Shown in pieces: positions 42,801-49,465 of a stretch of DNA of 64,000 bases. The DNA is taken from contig NC_036460.1 of the NCBI RefSeq assembly GCF_002775205.1, positions 22,958,751 through 23,022,750 of the forward strand. The letters are read 5' to 3'. Numbering within the stretch: the stretch's first letter is position 1; each line of letters begins with the position of its first letter. Under the pieces are notes generated by a model. It saw only the letters and a list, made by a program, of their open reading frames with translations. It had not been told where the DNA came from and made no database searches. Position numbers and translations under genes: made by a program. The stretch is from Xiphophorus maculatus (Eukaryota; Chordata; Actinopteri; Cyprinodontiformes; Poeciliidae).

Positions 42801-44532
42801 AGGCAAATTGCAGAATGACGTCATGTGTGCAAGATCACCTACCACTACCATTGGTTTTAACTGTTGTCAACATAACGCGCTAAATCTTACATGTATGCAT
42901 GACATATGAACAAAAAAGGGACGCAGTGCTTTGCTACTAATTGTCAATGCTACGACAACGAGATAACAAGGTTAGCAAAAAGTTTTAATTAATAAAAAAA
43001 AGTATCAAAAGAGGTAAGTAGGTCAGTTATTTGACTTTGACAACCTTTACATGTAGATGTGATGTGGGATTTGATGTGTTTTGGTTCATTTAAACTACAA
43101 AAAAGGGCGACCTTCACACCGACATCAGTAGAGCAGGTGCTTAAATTAGCTAATCATGCAAATTAGCTGTGTTAGATTAGCCACTGCAGCTAATGTACAG
43201 TAGCTAATCTGCATTAGTAAATTAACACAGGTCGTTCATCTACAGCCATTTCTTGCAATGGCATTATGTTGCAAGAAACATTATAATCTATGCAAATAAA
43301 AGTTTTATTGTCTGAAATAAAATATTATAAAAATATAGATTGTTTTGTGATTTAATTTTTTTTAAAATACACATTCATATGAAGGACCCCATCTTAAACT
43401 CATGTGTGAAAATGCTCACAAAAAATTAGGGAAAAATCTGGGTAGCGTCGTTGAAATGTGCCTTAAGAGTTTTCATTTGCAGCAGACATGTTGGAAGATG
43501 TTCAAATAAAACAGCAATTGTAATACACAGCATGTTTTAAACTAAGCAGCAACACAAATGAAAAAGAAAAAAAAAACTGCTGAGGTTTTCCCCCTCCCTT
43601 CTGATTTGCTCTCTTGTCTTGGGGGACCAAAACCTGCTCTAACCCAGGAGCCCACATCCCGCAAAACCCGGCCCTGGATGGAAGCGGGGTGGCATGATAC
43701 TCACGGTTAGAGGCAGGGAGCACACCACAAAGATGACCGTGATAAGCGCCAACAGCACCACGTGGTCCAACTCCTCCTCCCCGCGTCCGAACCAGGCCAA
43801 GCTCAGCTTCTTCTTCCGGGCCACTGACACCACGGAGCCGCGGCGCATCAAGTGGCTGCGGTGCATCTTGCACAGGCTGACGATCACGGAGCCGTTGCAG
43901 ACGAACACGATGAAGATCAGCAGCGCATTGAACGAGGAGTAGGACAGAGAGAAGGCCAGGATCAATTCCCCACGCTCTTCCCAGGTGCCAGGGGCGTCCC
44001 CCATGTCCATGAAGCACCACGTCCCTGGGCAGTACTGCCTGAATTTACCGTACCCGATGAACGGCAACAGGCAGAAAGTCAAAGAGAAGAGGTAAATGAA
44101 GAAGAGGGCGACTTTGGCAAAAGTGGCGCGGATGTGCACCGAGTAAAAATACGGGTGGCTGATGGCCATGCAGCGCTCCAGGGCCATGGCGCACAGGATG
44201 AGGGTGGACGCCAGGCCGAAGAAGTTCATCACAAAGCCGAACAGGTTGCACAGTTTCTCCCCGCCGAGGCCGATCAAGGACATGTTGTGGGCGTAGCAGA
44301 TGAACACGGGTGGGCTGAGGAGGCAGGTTCCCAGCAGGTCAGTGAGGACCAGGCCGGTCACCAGGATGCAGAAGACCGAGGACCGGGAGCGGTTCTCCTT
44401 CTGATGCACTAAGAGGATGAAGAGGGCCAGCAGGTTGCCCACCACTCCGAGCGAAAAGAAAGTGATGGTTATTGGTTTGTTGCCTTGGCCAGCGATCGAG
44501 TGCTGGCCGTGGCACTTTGAGCTGCTGTTCAT
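15605..44532 (-). CDS. ptgir: Prostanoid GPCR, best match prostacyclin receptor (IP)
   Basis: Rhodopsin-family receptor for a prostanoid; mammalian IP couples to Gs and raises cAMP. Coding exons on the minus strand: 44532-43705 (276 codons) and 15844-15605 (79 codons plus stop), 355 aa. The junction gives SLPLT|IAGF at the end of TM6, the conserved intron site of prostanoid receptors, and human IP has SLPLTIRCF here. Hallmarks: ERC in place of DRY after TM3, QYCPGTWCF in loop 2, and RFYSLNAIMDPWVF in TM7 with the ligand-site Arg. LLSPPVFICYAHNMSLIGL matches human IP better than EP2, and AFRFYxxNxIxDPWVF also favours IP. Met at 44532 (A at -3, Asn-Ser-Ser glycosylation site next) is preferred to Met 44559, which has a weak context. 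Intron length is about 27.9 kb. Human PTGIR adjoins CALM3, as here. EP2 is the main alternative. Confidence 0.82.
16855..16940 (-). mobile_element. Fragment of a tRNA-like dispersed repeat
   Basis: The block GAGAGGGGGAAGACATGCGA followed by AGGTCAACAGGACGGGACTC and AAACTCGTGAC resembles a frequent teleost repeat with a tRNA-like antisense B-box region. The boundaries are uncertain. Confidence 0.4.
17061..17086. repeat. Perfect 10-bp hairpin plus a third copy of the arm
   Basis: TACAGTGCAG (17061-17070) and CTGCACTGTA (17077-17086) flank a 6-nt loop. TACAGTGCAG recurs at 17095-17104. Confidence 0.8.
17291..17720. promoter_or_regulatory. GC-richer block in ptgir intron, candidate conserved element
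   Basis: Stands out from the AT-rich intron. It contains repeated GCAGCAGCTGG blocks (E-box CAGCTG) and a homeodomain-type CTAATTAATGACCTG near 17450. An open frame at 17494-17715 shows no known domain and is not called. Function is unproven. Confidence 0.3.
17721..19540 (-). other. ptgir intron, no feature seen
   Basis: AT-rich intron sequence with a T tract at 18568-18582. No exon or clear repeat recognised. Confidence 0.5.
19545..19810. mobile_element. MITE copy 1, left end missing
   Basis: The right end ACCAGGTAAGATTTTGTGTT then TGTGCAGTG (to 19810) matches the terminal repeat of the copy at 28157-28550. The core is a perfect 23-bp inverted repeat, AGTTCCACTGGCAGATTATT then TCA, at 19613-19635 and 19668-19690. 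The left terminal repeat is not visible. Confidence 0.6.
19811..20100 (-). other. ptgir intron, no feature seen
   Basis: AT-rich intron sequence without recognisable features. Confidence 0.5.
20101..20400. promoter_or_regulatory. CpG-rich island inside ptgir intron
   Basis: GC and CpG content is clearly above its surroundings, including a GCGGCCGC at about 20131. No splice-supported exon or known domain is visible. It may be an intronic promoter or enhancer; this rests on composition alone. Confidence 0.3.
20563..21465. mobile_element. Decayed DNA transposon, about 0.9 kb
   Basis: The left end CAGTACGACGCAAAAGTATT (from 20566) is mirrored by a right end whose complement reads CAGCACCTCGCAAAAGCATT (ending near 21463). 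This is the same terminal type as 11963-12333. It holds an 18-bp tandem array and, at about 21150-21290, blocks like CAGCAGCTTCCCTGTCCCTG known from fish Tc1-like repeats. No intact transposase. Confidence 0.45.
20787..20894 (+). repeat. 18-bp tandem repeat, six copies
   Basis: The unit GAAAACCTCCTGGTTATT starts at 20787 and repeats every 18 bp, with no internal mismatch until the last copy's end. Confidence 0.93.
21466..22815 (-). other. ptgir intron, no feature seen
   Basis: Mixed AT-rich sequence. Short open frames show no domain. A CT-rich run lies at about 21764-21785. Confidence 0.45.
22819..22858. repeat. 13-bp inverted repeat around a Tc1-like end motif
   Basis: ATACAGTATATAC (22819-22831) pairs with GTATATACTGTAT (22846-22858). 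The loop and left edge read TACAGGGGTTGGACAAT, like a fish Tc1-like terminal repeat. Confidence 0.6.
22860..25860 (-). other. ptgir intron, no feature seen
   Basis: Three kilobases of AT-rich sequence with homopolymer runs. No exon, RNA gene or clear mobile element recognised. Confidence 0.45.
25872..26228. mobile_element. hAT-type MITE with 8-bp target duplication
   Basis: The left end AAGGCGTGCACCGATTGC and the right end whose complement reads CAGCGATGCACCAACTT resemble the fish TAGGGGTGCACCGATT family. AATCTTTT flanks it on both sides (25864-25871 and 26229-26236), as expected for hAT insertion. Confidence 0.65.
26237..27080 (-). other. ptgir intron, no feature seen
   Basis: AT-rich intron sequence without recognisable features. 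Confidence 0.45.
27085..27122. repeat. Perfect 17-bp inverted repeat with 4-nt loop
   Basis: GACTATAACTAAAAGCC (27085-27101) and its exact complement (27106-27122) flank CGGC. Confidence 0.92.
27123..28156 (-). other. ptgir intron, no gene seen
   Basis: AT-rich sequence with a 27-nt T run at 27607-27633. No exon recognised. Confidence 0.45.
28157..28550. mobile_element. MITE copy 2, both terminal repeats present
   Basis: The left end CGCAAAAACACAAAATCTTA then CCAAATATT is mirrored by a right end whose complement reads CACTGCCAAAAATTACAAAA then TCTTACCAAG. The core carries CCACTGGCATTTTACTTCAC and TAATCTGCTATTGGAACC, the decayed form of the palindrome in copy 1. Confidence 0.65.
28551..29135 (-). 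other. ptgir intron, no feature seen
   Basis: AT-rich intron sequence without recognisable features. Confidence 0.45.
29140..29400 (+). mobile_element. Diverged full-length SINE copy
   Basis: Block order matches 39179-39558: GACGCAGTGGGCAGC head, GTGTTCGAGTCCC B-box, CACATGCAGGCGTGAGT, GACTTCCTCCCACAG, TTAACTTAATGGGTTTCTCT and AAATTGCCCTCAAGT. It has many substitutions and an A-rich insertion near 29277. Confidence 0.7.
29565..29700 (-). mobile_element. LINE 3' tail fragment, inverted
   Basis: AAGTTTATTTATACATAAT and CACAAAGCGCTTTACAACAC resemble the complement of a widespread teleost LINE 3' end (TTTATTTATATAGCAC...CAAAGTGCTTTACA). Boundaries are approximate. Confidence 0.5.
29701..30235 (-). 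other. ptgir intron, no feature seen
   Basis: AT-rich intron sequence without recognisable features. Confidence 0.45.
30236..30311 (+). mobile_element. LINE 3' tail fragment
   Basis: GCGGCGCTTTGCCTTGTGTA then GGTGCTGTATGAATAAACTT and CTTGC repeats form a typical teleost LINE 3' end with a short tandem tail. Confidence 0.5.
30312..33020 (-). other. ptgir intron, no gene seen
   Basis: AT-rich. Homopolymer runs at 31591-31608 (A) and 31973-31988 (T) and a pentamer repeat at 32614-32651. No exon recognised. Confidence 0.45.
32614..32651 (+). repeat. ATAGA/AAAGA pentanucleotide microsatellite
   Basis: Four ATAGA units grade into AAAGA units. Confidence 0.85.
33047..34248 (-). mobile_element. 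Tc1-like transposon, IR/DR type, defective
   Basis: The ends CACCCTGTTCCAAATTATTA (33047) and, in complement, CACCGTGTTCCAAATGATTA (from 34248) are flanked by TA on both sides. Subterminal copies of TGTTCCAAATTATTATGCA lie at about 33225 (left) and, decayed, near 34046-34066 (right), the IR/DR layout. The minus strand holds a transposase remnant. At 1202 bp it is shorter than intact members because the 3' part of the transposase is deleted. Confidence 0.85.
33440..33913 (-). pseudogene. Tc1-like transposase remnant
   Basis: An open frame at 33913-33527 contains KMPLQSSKQLFEAAGAS, RRILQRL-like WRILQRLVV, KAHKQKW-like AHKQKWWQW and FTDDCCATLDGPDGRSSG, the last around the first catalytic Asp of the DDE domain. 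After it, another frame continues with GGVIFWAEIM and FRVPEGVKMTSAKY, then homology stops at about 33420. The two later catalytic acids are therefore missing. Confidence 0.8.
34421..34496 (-). other. ptgir intron, no feature seen
   Basis: Short spacer between two repeats. Confidence 0.4.
34497..34556. mobile_element. Solo end of a DNA-transposon derivative
   Basis: The complement reads CTAGAGATGGGCAGATCGAT then CCAAAATATCGATA, like the end of a fish CTAGGGATGGGCGG repeat. The other end was not found. Confidence 0.4.
34557..39164 (-). other. ptgir intron, no feature seen
   Basis: About 4.6 kb of AT-rich intron. Open frames are short and match no known product. No repeat recognised with confidence. 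Confidence 0.45.
39179..39558 (+). mobile_element. tRNA-headed SINE with ATGG tail and target duplication
   Basis: The head has an A-box-like TGGCGCAGTTGGTAGC and a perfect B-box GGTTCGATTCC, followed by the body (TTCTCCCTGTGCATACGTGG, CTTCCTCCCACAGTCC, ACTGGCGACCTGTCCAGGGT) and a tail of ATGG repeats. ATTTTATTTTTTTG (39165-39178) and ATTTTATTTTTG (39559-39570) form a target-site duplication, fitting LINE-mediated retroposition. Best-preserved copy of this family in the window. Confidence 0.85.
39571..40863 (-). other. ptgir intron, no feature seen
   Basis: AT-rich intron sequence without recognisable features. Confidence 0.45.
40872..42103 (+). mobile_element. hAT (Charlie-type) transposon, deletion derivative
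   Basis: The left end CAGGCATGTCCAAAGTCCGG and, in complement, the right end CAGGGGTGTCCAAACTTTTT are hAT-Charlie-type terminal repeats. A perfect 8-bp duplication ATGTAACA flanks it (40864-40871 and 42104-42111). It carries the N-terminal part of a BED-finger transposase; the catalytic part is deleted. Confidence 0.88.
41108..41640 (+). pseudogene. BED-zinc-finger hAT transposase remnant (GTF2IRD2-like)
   Basis: The ATG at 41108 opens a frame with MATAKKTRKVYSEGRRFQ, a stop at codon 24, then HFFTENQGNCACLICETVA and KRHYQTKHANTY, giving the CxxC...HxxxxH of a BED finger, to TGA at 41339-41341. Further blocks FTEDTFIKTV and CPEKKQEFEK (41430-41530) appear in other frames. Similar proteins are the fish GTF2IRD2/ZBED-like hAT transposases. 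Clearly inactive. Confidence 0.75.
42112..42410 (-). other. ptgir intron, no feature seen
   Basis: AT-rich sequence between two transposon remnants. Confidence 0.4.
42412..42745 (-). pseudogene. Tc1-like transposase N-terminal remnant (second family)
   Basis: On the minus strand, the frame 42686-42456 reads IAKEAGRSQRPVSKDLRRKK then SGRK and CTSNDDDHSLHR, the HTH-containing DNA-binding part of a fish Tc1 transposase. Plus-strand blocks such as ACCAGCTTCTTTAGCAATAA also match. Its ends were not found. Confidence 0.65.
42746..43704 (-). other. ptgir intron, last part, including donor
   Basis: AT-rich sequence up to the gtgagt donor at 43704. Near 43150-43210 the motif GCTAAT recurs. No exon recognised. 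Confidence 0.5.
43705..44532 (-). CDS. ptgir: ptgir coding exon 1: N-terminus to TM6
   Basis: Encodes MNSSSKCHG, TM1 to TM6, ALERCMAISHPYFY after TM3, the loop-2 motif QYCPGTWCF, and a basic third loop with RRGS (PKA/PKC-type site). It ends SLPLT before gtgagt. Reading through the donor would give only a short unrelated tail. It is GC-rich compared with the intron. Confidence 0.88.
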
Positions 44533-45290
44533 GTTTGTCAGAGGAGGGTCTTCCAGCATGAGGGGGGTTTACTGACAATAACCCGAATTTCCGGACGAGT
44601 GTAAACCCTGTTTTCTGGAGACAGTCATTTGTCACGGCAAAACAGCGATGCTGCCTTGTGTTGACAGCCTCACCGCCCCTCACTGCATGCAGTGTCTGTA
44701 GAACATATAAAAGTACTTTTAGACCAGACAGAAAACACTGAAATATCACAAAGTGGCATTTTAGAAAAGTTTTGCCTTTACTTTGTCACAACGTCAAAAT
44801 ATGATTCACAAGCATATTTGCAATGAATAATAGTTACTTACCGCTCACTGAAGCAGCAGTGCAATAGTAATAATAATAAATCTATGAAGAAGTTTCAACT
44901 TTTTCATTTCTCTAACTTTTTCATTTTGCCGCTCTGGCTATTCAGTCTTTTTTTTTCTTTTTTTTTTTTTTTTTTTTTTTTTACTCCGAGAAAAATGACA
45001 GCAAATACTTAAGATCCAGAGTTTGAGTTTTAAGCGCAGCTCTGCCGTCTGATCCGCGCCGACTTTCCGGGCACAGAAACACGACTGATCGGTTCAAAGC
45101 TTTTTTTTCCCCTCCTCCTCTTTAAGTTTGTGCTGCGGCGCTCCTCCCAGTCTGTTTCGGATCGATTCAAAAATCCCTCCCACTGTGCAACACGTGTGTC
45201 AGAGATGAGCTCATAAGAACAGTTCTGCAAGGATGGTGATGATGATGATGATGATGATGATGATGACGAAGGTGAAGATAATGATGCCAT
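44533..45290 (-). promoter_or_regulatory. ptgir 5' UTR/promoter region, unresolved
   Basis: Sequence upstream of the ptgir start on the minus strand. It includes a 35-nt T tract (44948-44982), a GC-richer patch (45030-45200) with an ACACGTGT E-box at about 45190, and a GAT microsatellite. The transcription start or a non-coding first exon cannot be placed. Confidence 0.3.
45238..45264 (+). repeat. GAT trinucleotide microsatellite
   Basis: Nine uninterrupted GAT units. Confidence 0.92.
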
Positions 45291-45700
45291 GTGTATTTAA
45301 AAAATTGGCCAGTGTAAATATTTGTAGAGCAAATGTAAACCATCAGCAGTCAAAATAAATCGCAATTAGTGAAATTATACACAAAAAAATGTGTAAACAA
45401 GCTCTCCACACGTACAGTACACGTGTTGTTTTTTTTAATAATCACTAACATTTGTCATGAAGTGTGGCGTGAGGTGGTGAGGCAGACCCGGTGGACCCAG
45501 CTTGAAGTGAAGGAAGTGATGATTTAATGAGGAAATAAACAAAATCCCTAATACCAGGCAGCACAGATGAGCAGAAGGCAAAGGCTCGATTCTGGTAGCA
45601 ACTGGAGGAAAAAGAAAAAACTTGAGACATGGACAAGCAGCAAGACAGATACGACAAGGACCCGACAAAGAACAAGAAACACAGGTGGGGGTATAAATAC

Positions 45701-46200
45701 TGACTTTAATCTCAGAATTCTGACTTTAATCTCAGATTTCTGACTTTAATCTCAGAATTCTGACTTTAATCTCAGATTTCTGACTTTAATCTCAGAATTC
45801 TGACTTTAATCTCAGATTTCTGACTTTAATCTCAGAATTCTGACTTTAATCTCAGAATTCTGACTTTTATCTCAGAATTCTGACTTTAATCTCAGATTTC
45901 TGACTTTAATCTCAGAATTCTGACTTTTATCTCAGATTTCTGACTTTAATCTCAGAATTCTGACTTTAATCTCAGATTTCTGACTTTAATCTCAGAATTC
46001 TGACTTTAATCTCAGATTTCTGACTGTTATCTCAGATTTCTGACTTTAATCTCAGAATTCTGACTTTTATCTCAGAATTCTGACTTTAATCTCAGATTTC
46101 TGACTTTAATCTCAGATTTCTGACTTTAATCTCAGATTTCTGACTTTAATCTCAGAATTCTGACTGTTATCTCAGATTTCTGACTTTAATCTCAGATTTC
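45701..46200 (+). repeat. 20-bp minisatellite, exactly 25 copies
   Basis: The unit TGACTTTAATCTCAGAATTC repeats 25 times over 500 bp with no insertion or deletion. Twelve copies end AATTC (an EcoRI site) and thirteen ATTTC, often alternating. A few copies have TTTTAT or TGTTAT for TTTAAT. It stops abruptly at a T-rich run (46201-46216). Confidence 0.97.
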
Positions 46201-46216
46201 TTTTTTTTTCTTTTTT

Positions 46217-49200
46217 CGGTGGCCCTAATCCTCTTCCGTAGGTGCCTGCACCGCCCCTTTAAAATTGTGAATAATTTTAATAGCAGATACATTTTTGAAA
46301 GTGTAGAATTTGGGACATGGAACAAAAATTAGATGCAAAATGCCCAAAGTGATGAGCACTGGCTTCTCCCTAAAGTTTTTTTTTTTTTGTATATGGATAT
46401 TATTCGTTTTTTCTGCCTTTTTTTTATTTATGTATTTTTTTTTACATGTTTGAGATATATACATTTCTGATTTAACTCCATCGGCTAATGTTTAAAACTT
46501 TCCAAAGGTGGTTTAGGAGTGCTAAAGTCCGTGGGCTCCGACCAGCACCCAGAGCCACGACACCAACCCTGGACCCGTCTCCAGCCTGTCACACAGCAGG
46601 ATGCACAATGTGCAAAGGAAATGTACAATCATTATTTTTTTGGAAGCATTTGGCTTGGCAGTGTCTCCTCTAGTTTCTAAAGAGATGTTCTTAATGACTC
46701 TTACCTCACCTGGTTTACATTTGATCATGCTTTCCCCCTCCAACCAAGAAAGAGACTTTGCACATTATTGACTACAAATGTAACTGAAGCAGCTAAACCT
46801 TGTTTGCTTTTGCTCCACTCTTTTTAATTAGCCCGTCATTGTCTGGGCTGTGGGAGACTTAGCTTTGTTTTGTTTTTTTTTAAATGTTTGTGTGGTTCAC
46901 TTTTTTTTTTCTCTGTGTGCAAGCTCTACAGTCATAAAATCTTCTTATTTTTCTACTCCCAACTGTTGGGATAAATTACGACTGCTGTCAACAGACAAAA
47001 GCCGTGAAATAGCAACGTACTGCCACTAGGGGAGTGAGCGAAAACAAACAAAAAAATGTCTCAACATTTCAAAACCTATTGAGGGTTAGAATGATTTATG
47101 TTGGAGAGTTACACTATTTGTTTCTCCCTGTCTGGCGAGCATTTTCTAACTTACCTTTAAGTACTACAGAGGTTTCTCAGATGAGGATGCCACACAGAGT
47201 GTTGACAGGTTCAGCGCCCGTAAAACAAACCGAGGTGGCACTTTTAAATAAACAGCAGACACAGAAGCTCAAAACAAATATTGCCATGTGCACACAAACT
47301 CCTCACAGCAGTAGGCCTGTTTGTGAGCACACCAAATGAGGAAAGGAGACTGTGACACGTTGAACATTTTACACAAGCTCCTATGATGATGTATGGCAGG
47401 CCTGCTGCACAGCAAAACAATTCAATATTTTGTCTGTTTCGTGGCCAAAAACGTCATCAGCATCAGCGAATATTCACTGGACTCCTATCCAGAACCGCAC
47501 AGCATTCTGGGAGACGTAGGCAGAAGAAAAGGCTTTAGCTGCTCAACCGCTTACAGCCAGCTAAGCTAGGTTAGTCGCTAGGTCAACTAACTCGCTTGCT
47601 CTTTGGTTGCCTAGCAACAACCTGTTGAGCGACTTGCACAGCAGCAGTTTCAAGTTTGGCTCAAAACTGCTTGAAAACAAACAAAGGTGTGGAGTGAAAA
47701 CTGTGGGTAAGCCAGGAAATATCACACCACCAATTTTGAAATGTGTGATATTTTTAATGGATTCAATTGGGGAAAAAAAAAACAAAGTCATGTTGTGTGT
47801 TTGTAACAAGACGTTTTAACAAAAAGCTCCATTTGCAACCAAATTCATTACTCTGAGTTTAAGAGCCTTATTAAAAATGTTTCTACCAAAACTATTGGAA
47901 AAGCAGACAGACAAAAACCCCTGTCAACCTGGGCAACTATTAATTAGACCATTTTTTAGAGATTAAAGCGTTACAAAGAATAGAAGTAAATCAGCCTTCG
48001 AGTGAAAACAAAAAGAGGACGGATCGATGTAGAGACTATAATAGGGCATATGAAGGAAAGTACCTGTAATGGATGTCTTCATATTCTACACTGTTTGAAT
48101 TGGCCTTTGGCAGAGACTGAACAGCTGAAAGCATGAAAATTACTTAACAACCGCAAAACCTGAAAACCCATTGGCCCTGGCGTTTTCTAACATCCTGTAC
48201 TTTTGTGAAAGTGAAACATAATATGAGTGAAAAAGATAAAAAAAAAAGCAAGAATTTTTGTTTTTCTCCCAAACCTTGACCTGAATATATCAGCTAAAAG
48301 CTTCAACGCCTTCAGCAAACACAGGAGTCTTTGATCCAAAAATGCATTGATTCATTTGATATTTTTTTCCCCTACACTAAAGCCGATAAAACATCTCGTT
48401 CAAGACGAATGGTGTTTGGATTCCATTCCGCCTTTCAGATTTCTTGCTTTTTAGATGCAGTTGCCACCAACCGCACAGTTACTTTGAAGTGGATTCAAAA
48501 ACTGGCCCGCCGTGAGTTTAATCTGTCTCGTCACATGATGGAAATGCTCGACCTGGCGTGCATCATTTTCTCTTTTATGTTAGTGTCAGAACAATCTGGG
48601 CTTCCGTCCATCCTCCTTAAATCTGTCGCTTAAATCATCGTCGACTCCCTGCGTGTGAACGTGAGCAGCAGGAACCGGGGAAACATGGAGCGACGCAAAA
48701 GGGGCAATTTTCGGAAAGAGTCTCCGCACCGTCTATTACTTCATAAGTCAAAGGTCACTCGGTTGGGCCGTGGCATCTGCGTGTCCTGACCAGGCTTACG
48801 CAACAAGCCAAGTCTTTTGTTCCTAATTGGAAGCAGAGAATTTGAGGTGAATATTGATCCGTGGAGAATTGAATTAGATTTACTGAAAGTCTGTGTTTGA
48901 CGTATGTTTGTTTTGCATGACTGCTTGCTTGTTAGGTCAAAGCCCTTGTGGTCCGAGGAGTTTGTTTATTATGCAACCAAATTACCATGTCTCTCCCCCC
49001 CCCAGCACTTCCTATGTTGTTTCTTCTGCTTGTGTTTCCACTGAGTTGTATATTGATCAAATGCGGATAAAGTATAGGAATGTTCATCACTAAATGATTT
49101 AATTGCAATGCGTTTCTTTTCAGTCATGTCTAATATTCCTGGAAAATTGCTCTATTGTGTGTTTTTTTTCTCTCCCACTCTTTGTTGATGTTTCTACTTC

Positions 49201-49360
49201 TAGCCAGGCAAAGCAGCTTTTTTTGTTTTGTTGTTTTTGTTCAGACGGATGACAGAAAATAAAATTTTATGGACCGGAAAAGAGACGGACTTTAAATAGC
49301 TCAGCTGTAGCCAAAGCTACGTCTTAAACAAGCACATTAATAATTTTTAATATTTAATTT
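46217..49360. other. Intergenic, no gene seen
   Basis: Between ptgir and calmodulin. Open frames such as 48331-48633 show no known domain. A slightly GC-richer block at about 48390-48780 could be a conserved non-coding element. Confidence 0.45.
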
Positions 49361-49465
49361 TATGCTACAATTTCCCAAAGGGAACATTTGTAAGTCGACC
49401 TAAAATGTGAAATATTTTGTTATGCCACAATTTCCCCAAAGGGAATATTTGTAAGCCGACCTAAG
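49361..49465 (+). repeat. Two-copy tandem duplication, 60-bp period
   Basis: Copies begin at 49361 and 49421. They share TATGCYACAATTTCCC, CAAAGGGAA and TTTGTAAG with CGACCTAA, with a few substitutions and one insertion. Confidence 0.85.

Noticed and set aside
43852..44412. Long plus-strand open frame of 186 codons
   Set aside because: It is antisense to ptgir exon 1. The GC-rich receptor exon opens other frames, and the product has no recognisable domain.
44533..44559. Upstream in-frame Met (44559) as ptgir start
   Set aside because: Weak context (C at -3). The Met at 44532 has A at -3 and begins a typical prostanoid N-terminus with a glycosylation site.
45701..46200. CRISPR or coding repeat protein
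   Set aside because: No spacers, and the units carry stop codons in several frames; it is a minisatellite.
48331..48633. Hypothetical 100-codon gene
   Set aside because: The composition is ordinary and no domain is visible. It was kept only as a possible conserved non-coding block.
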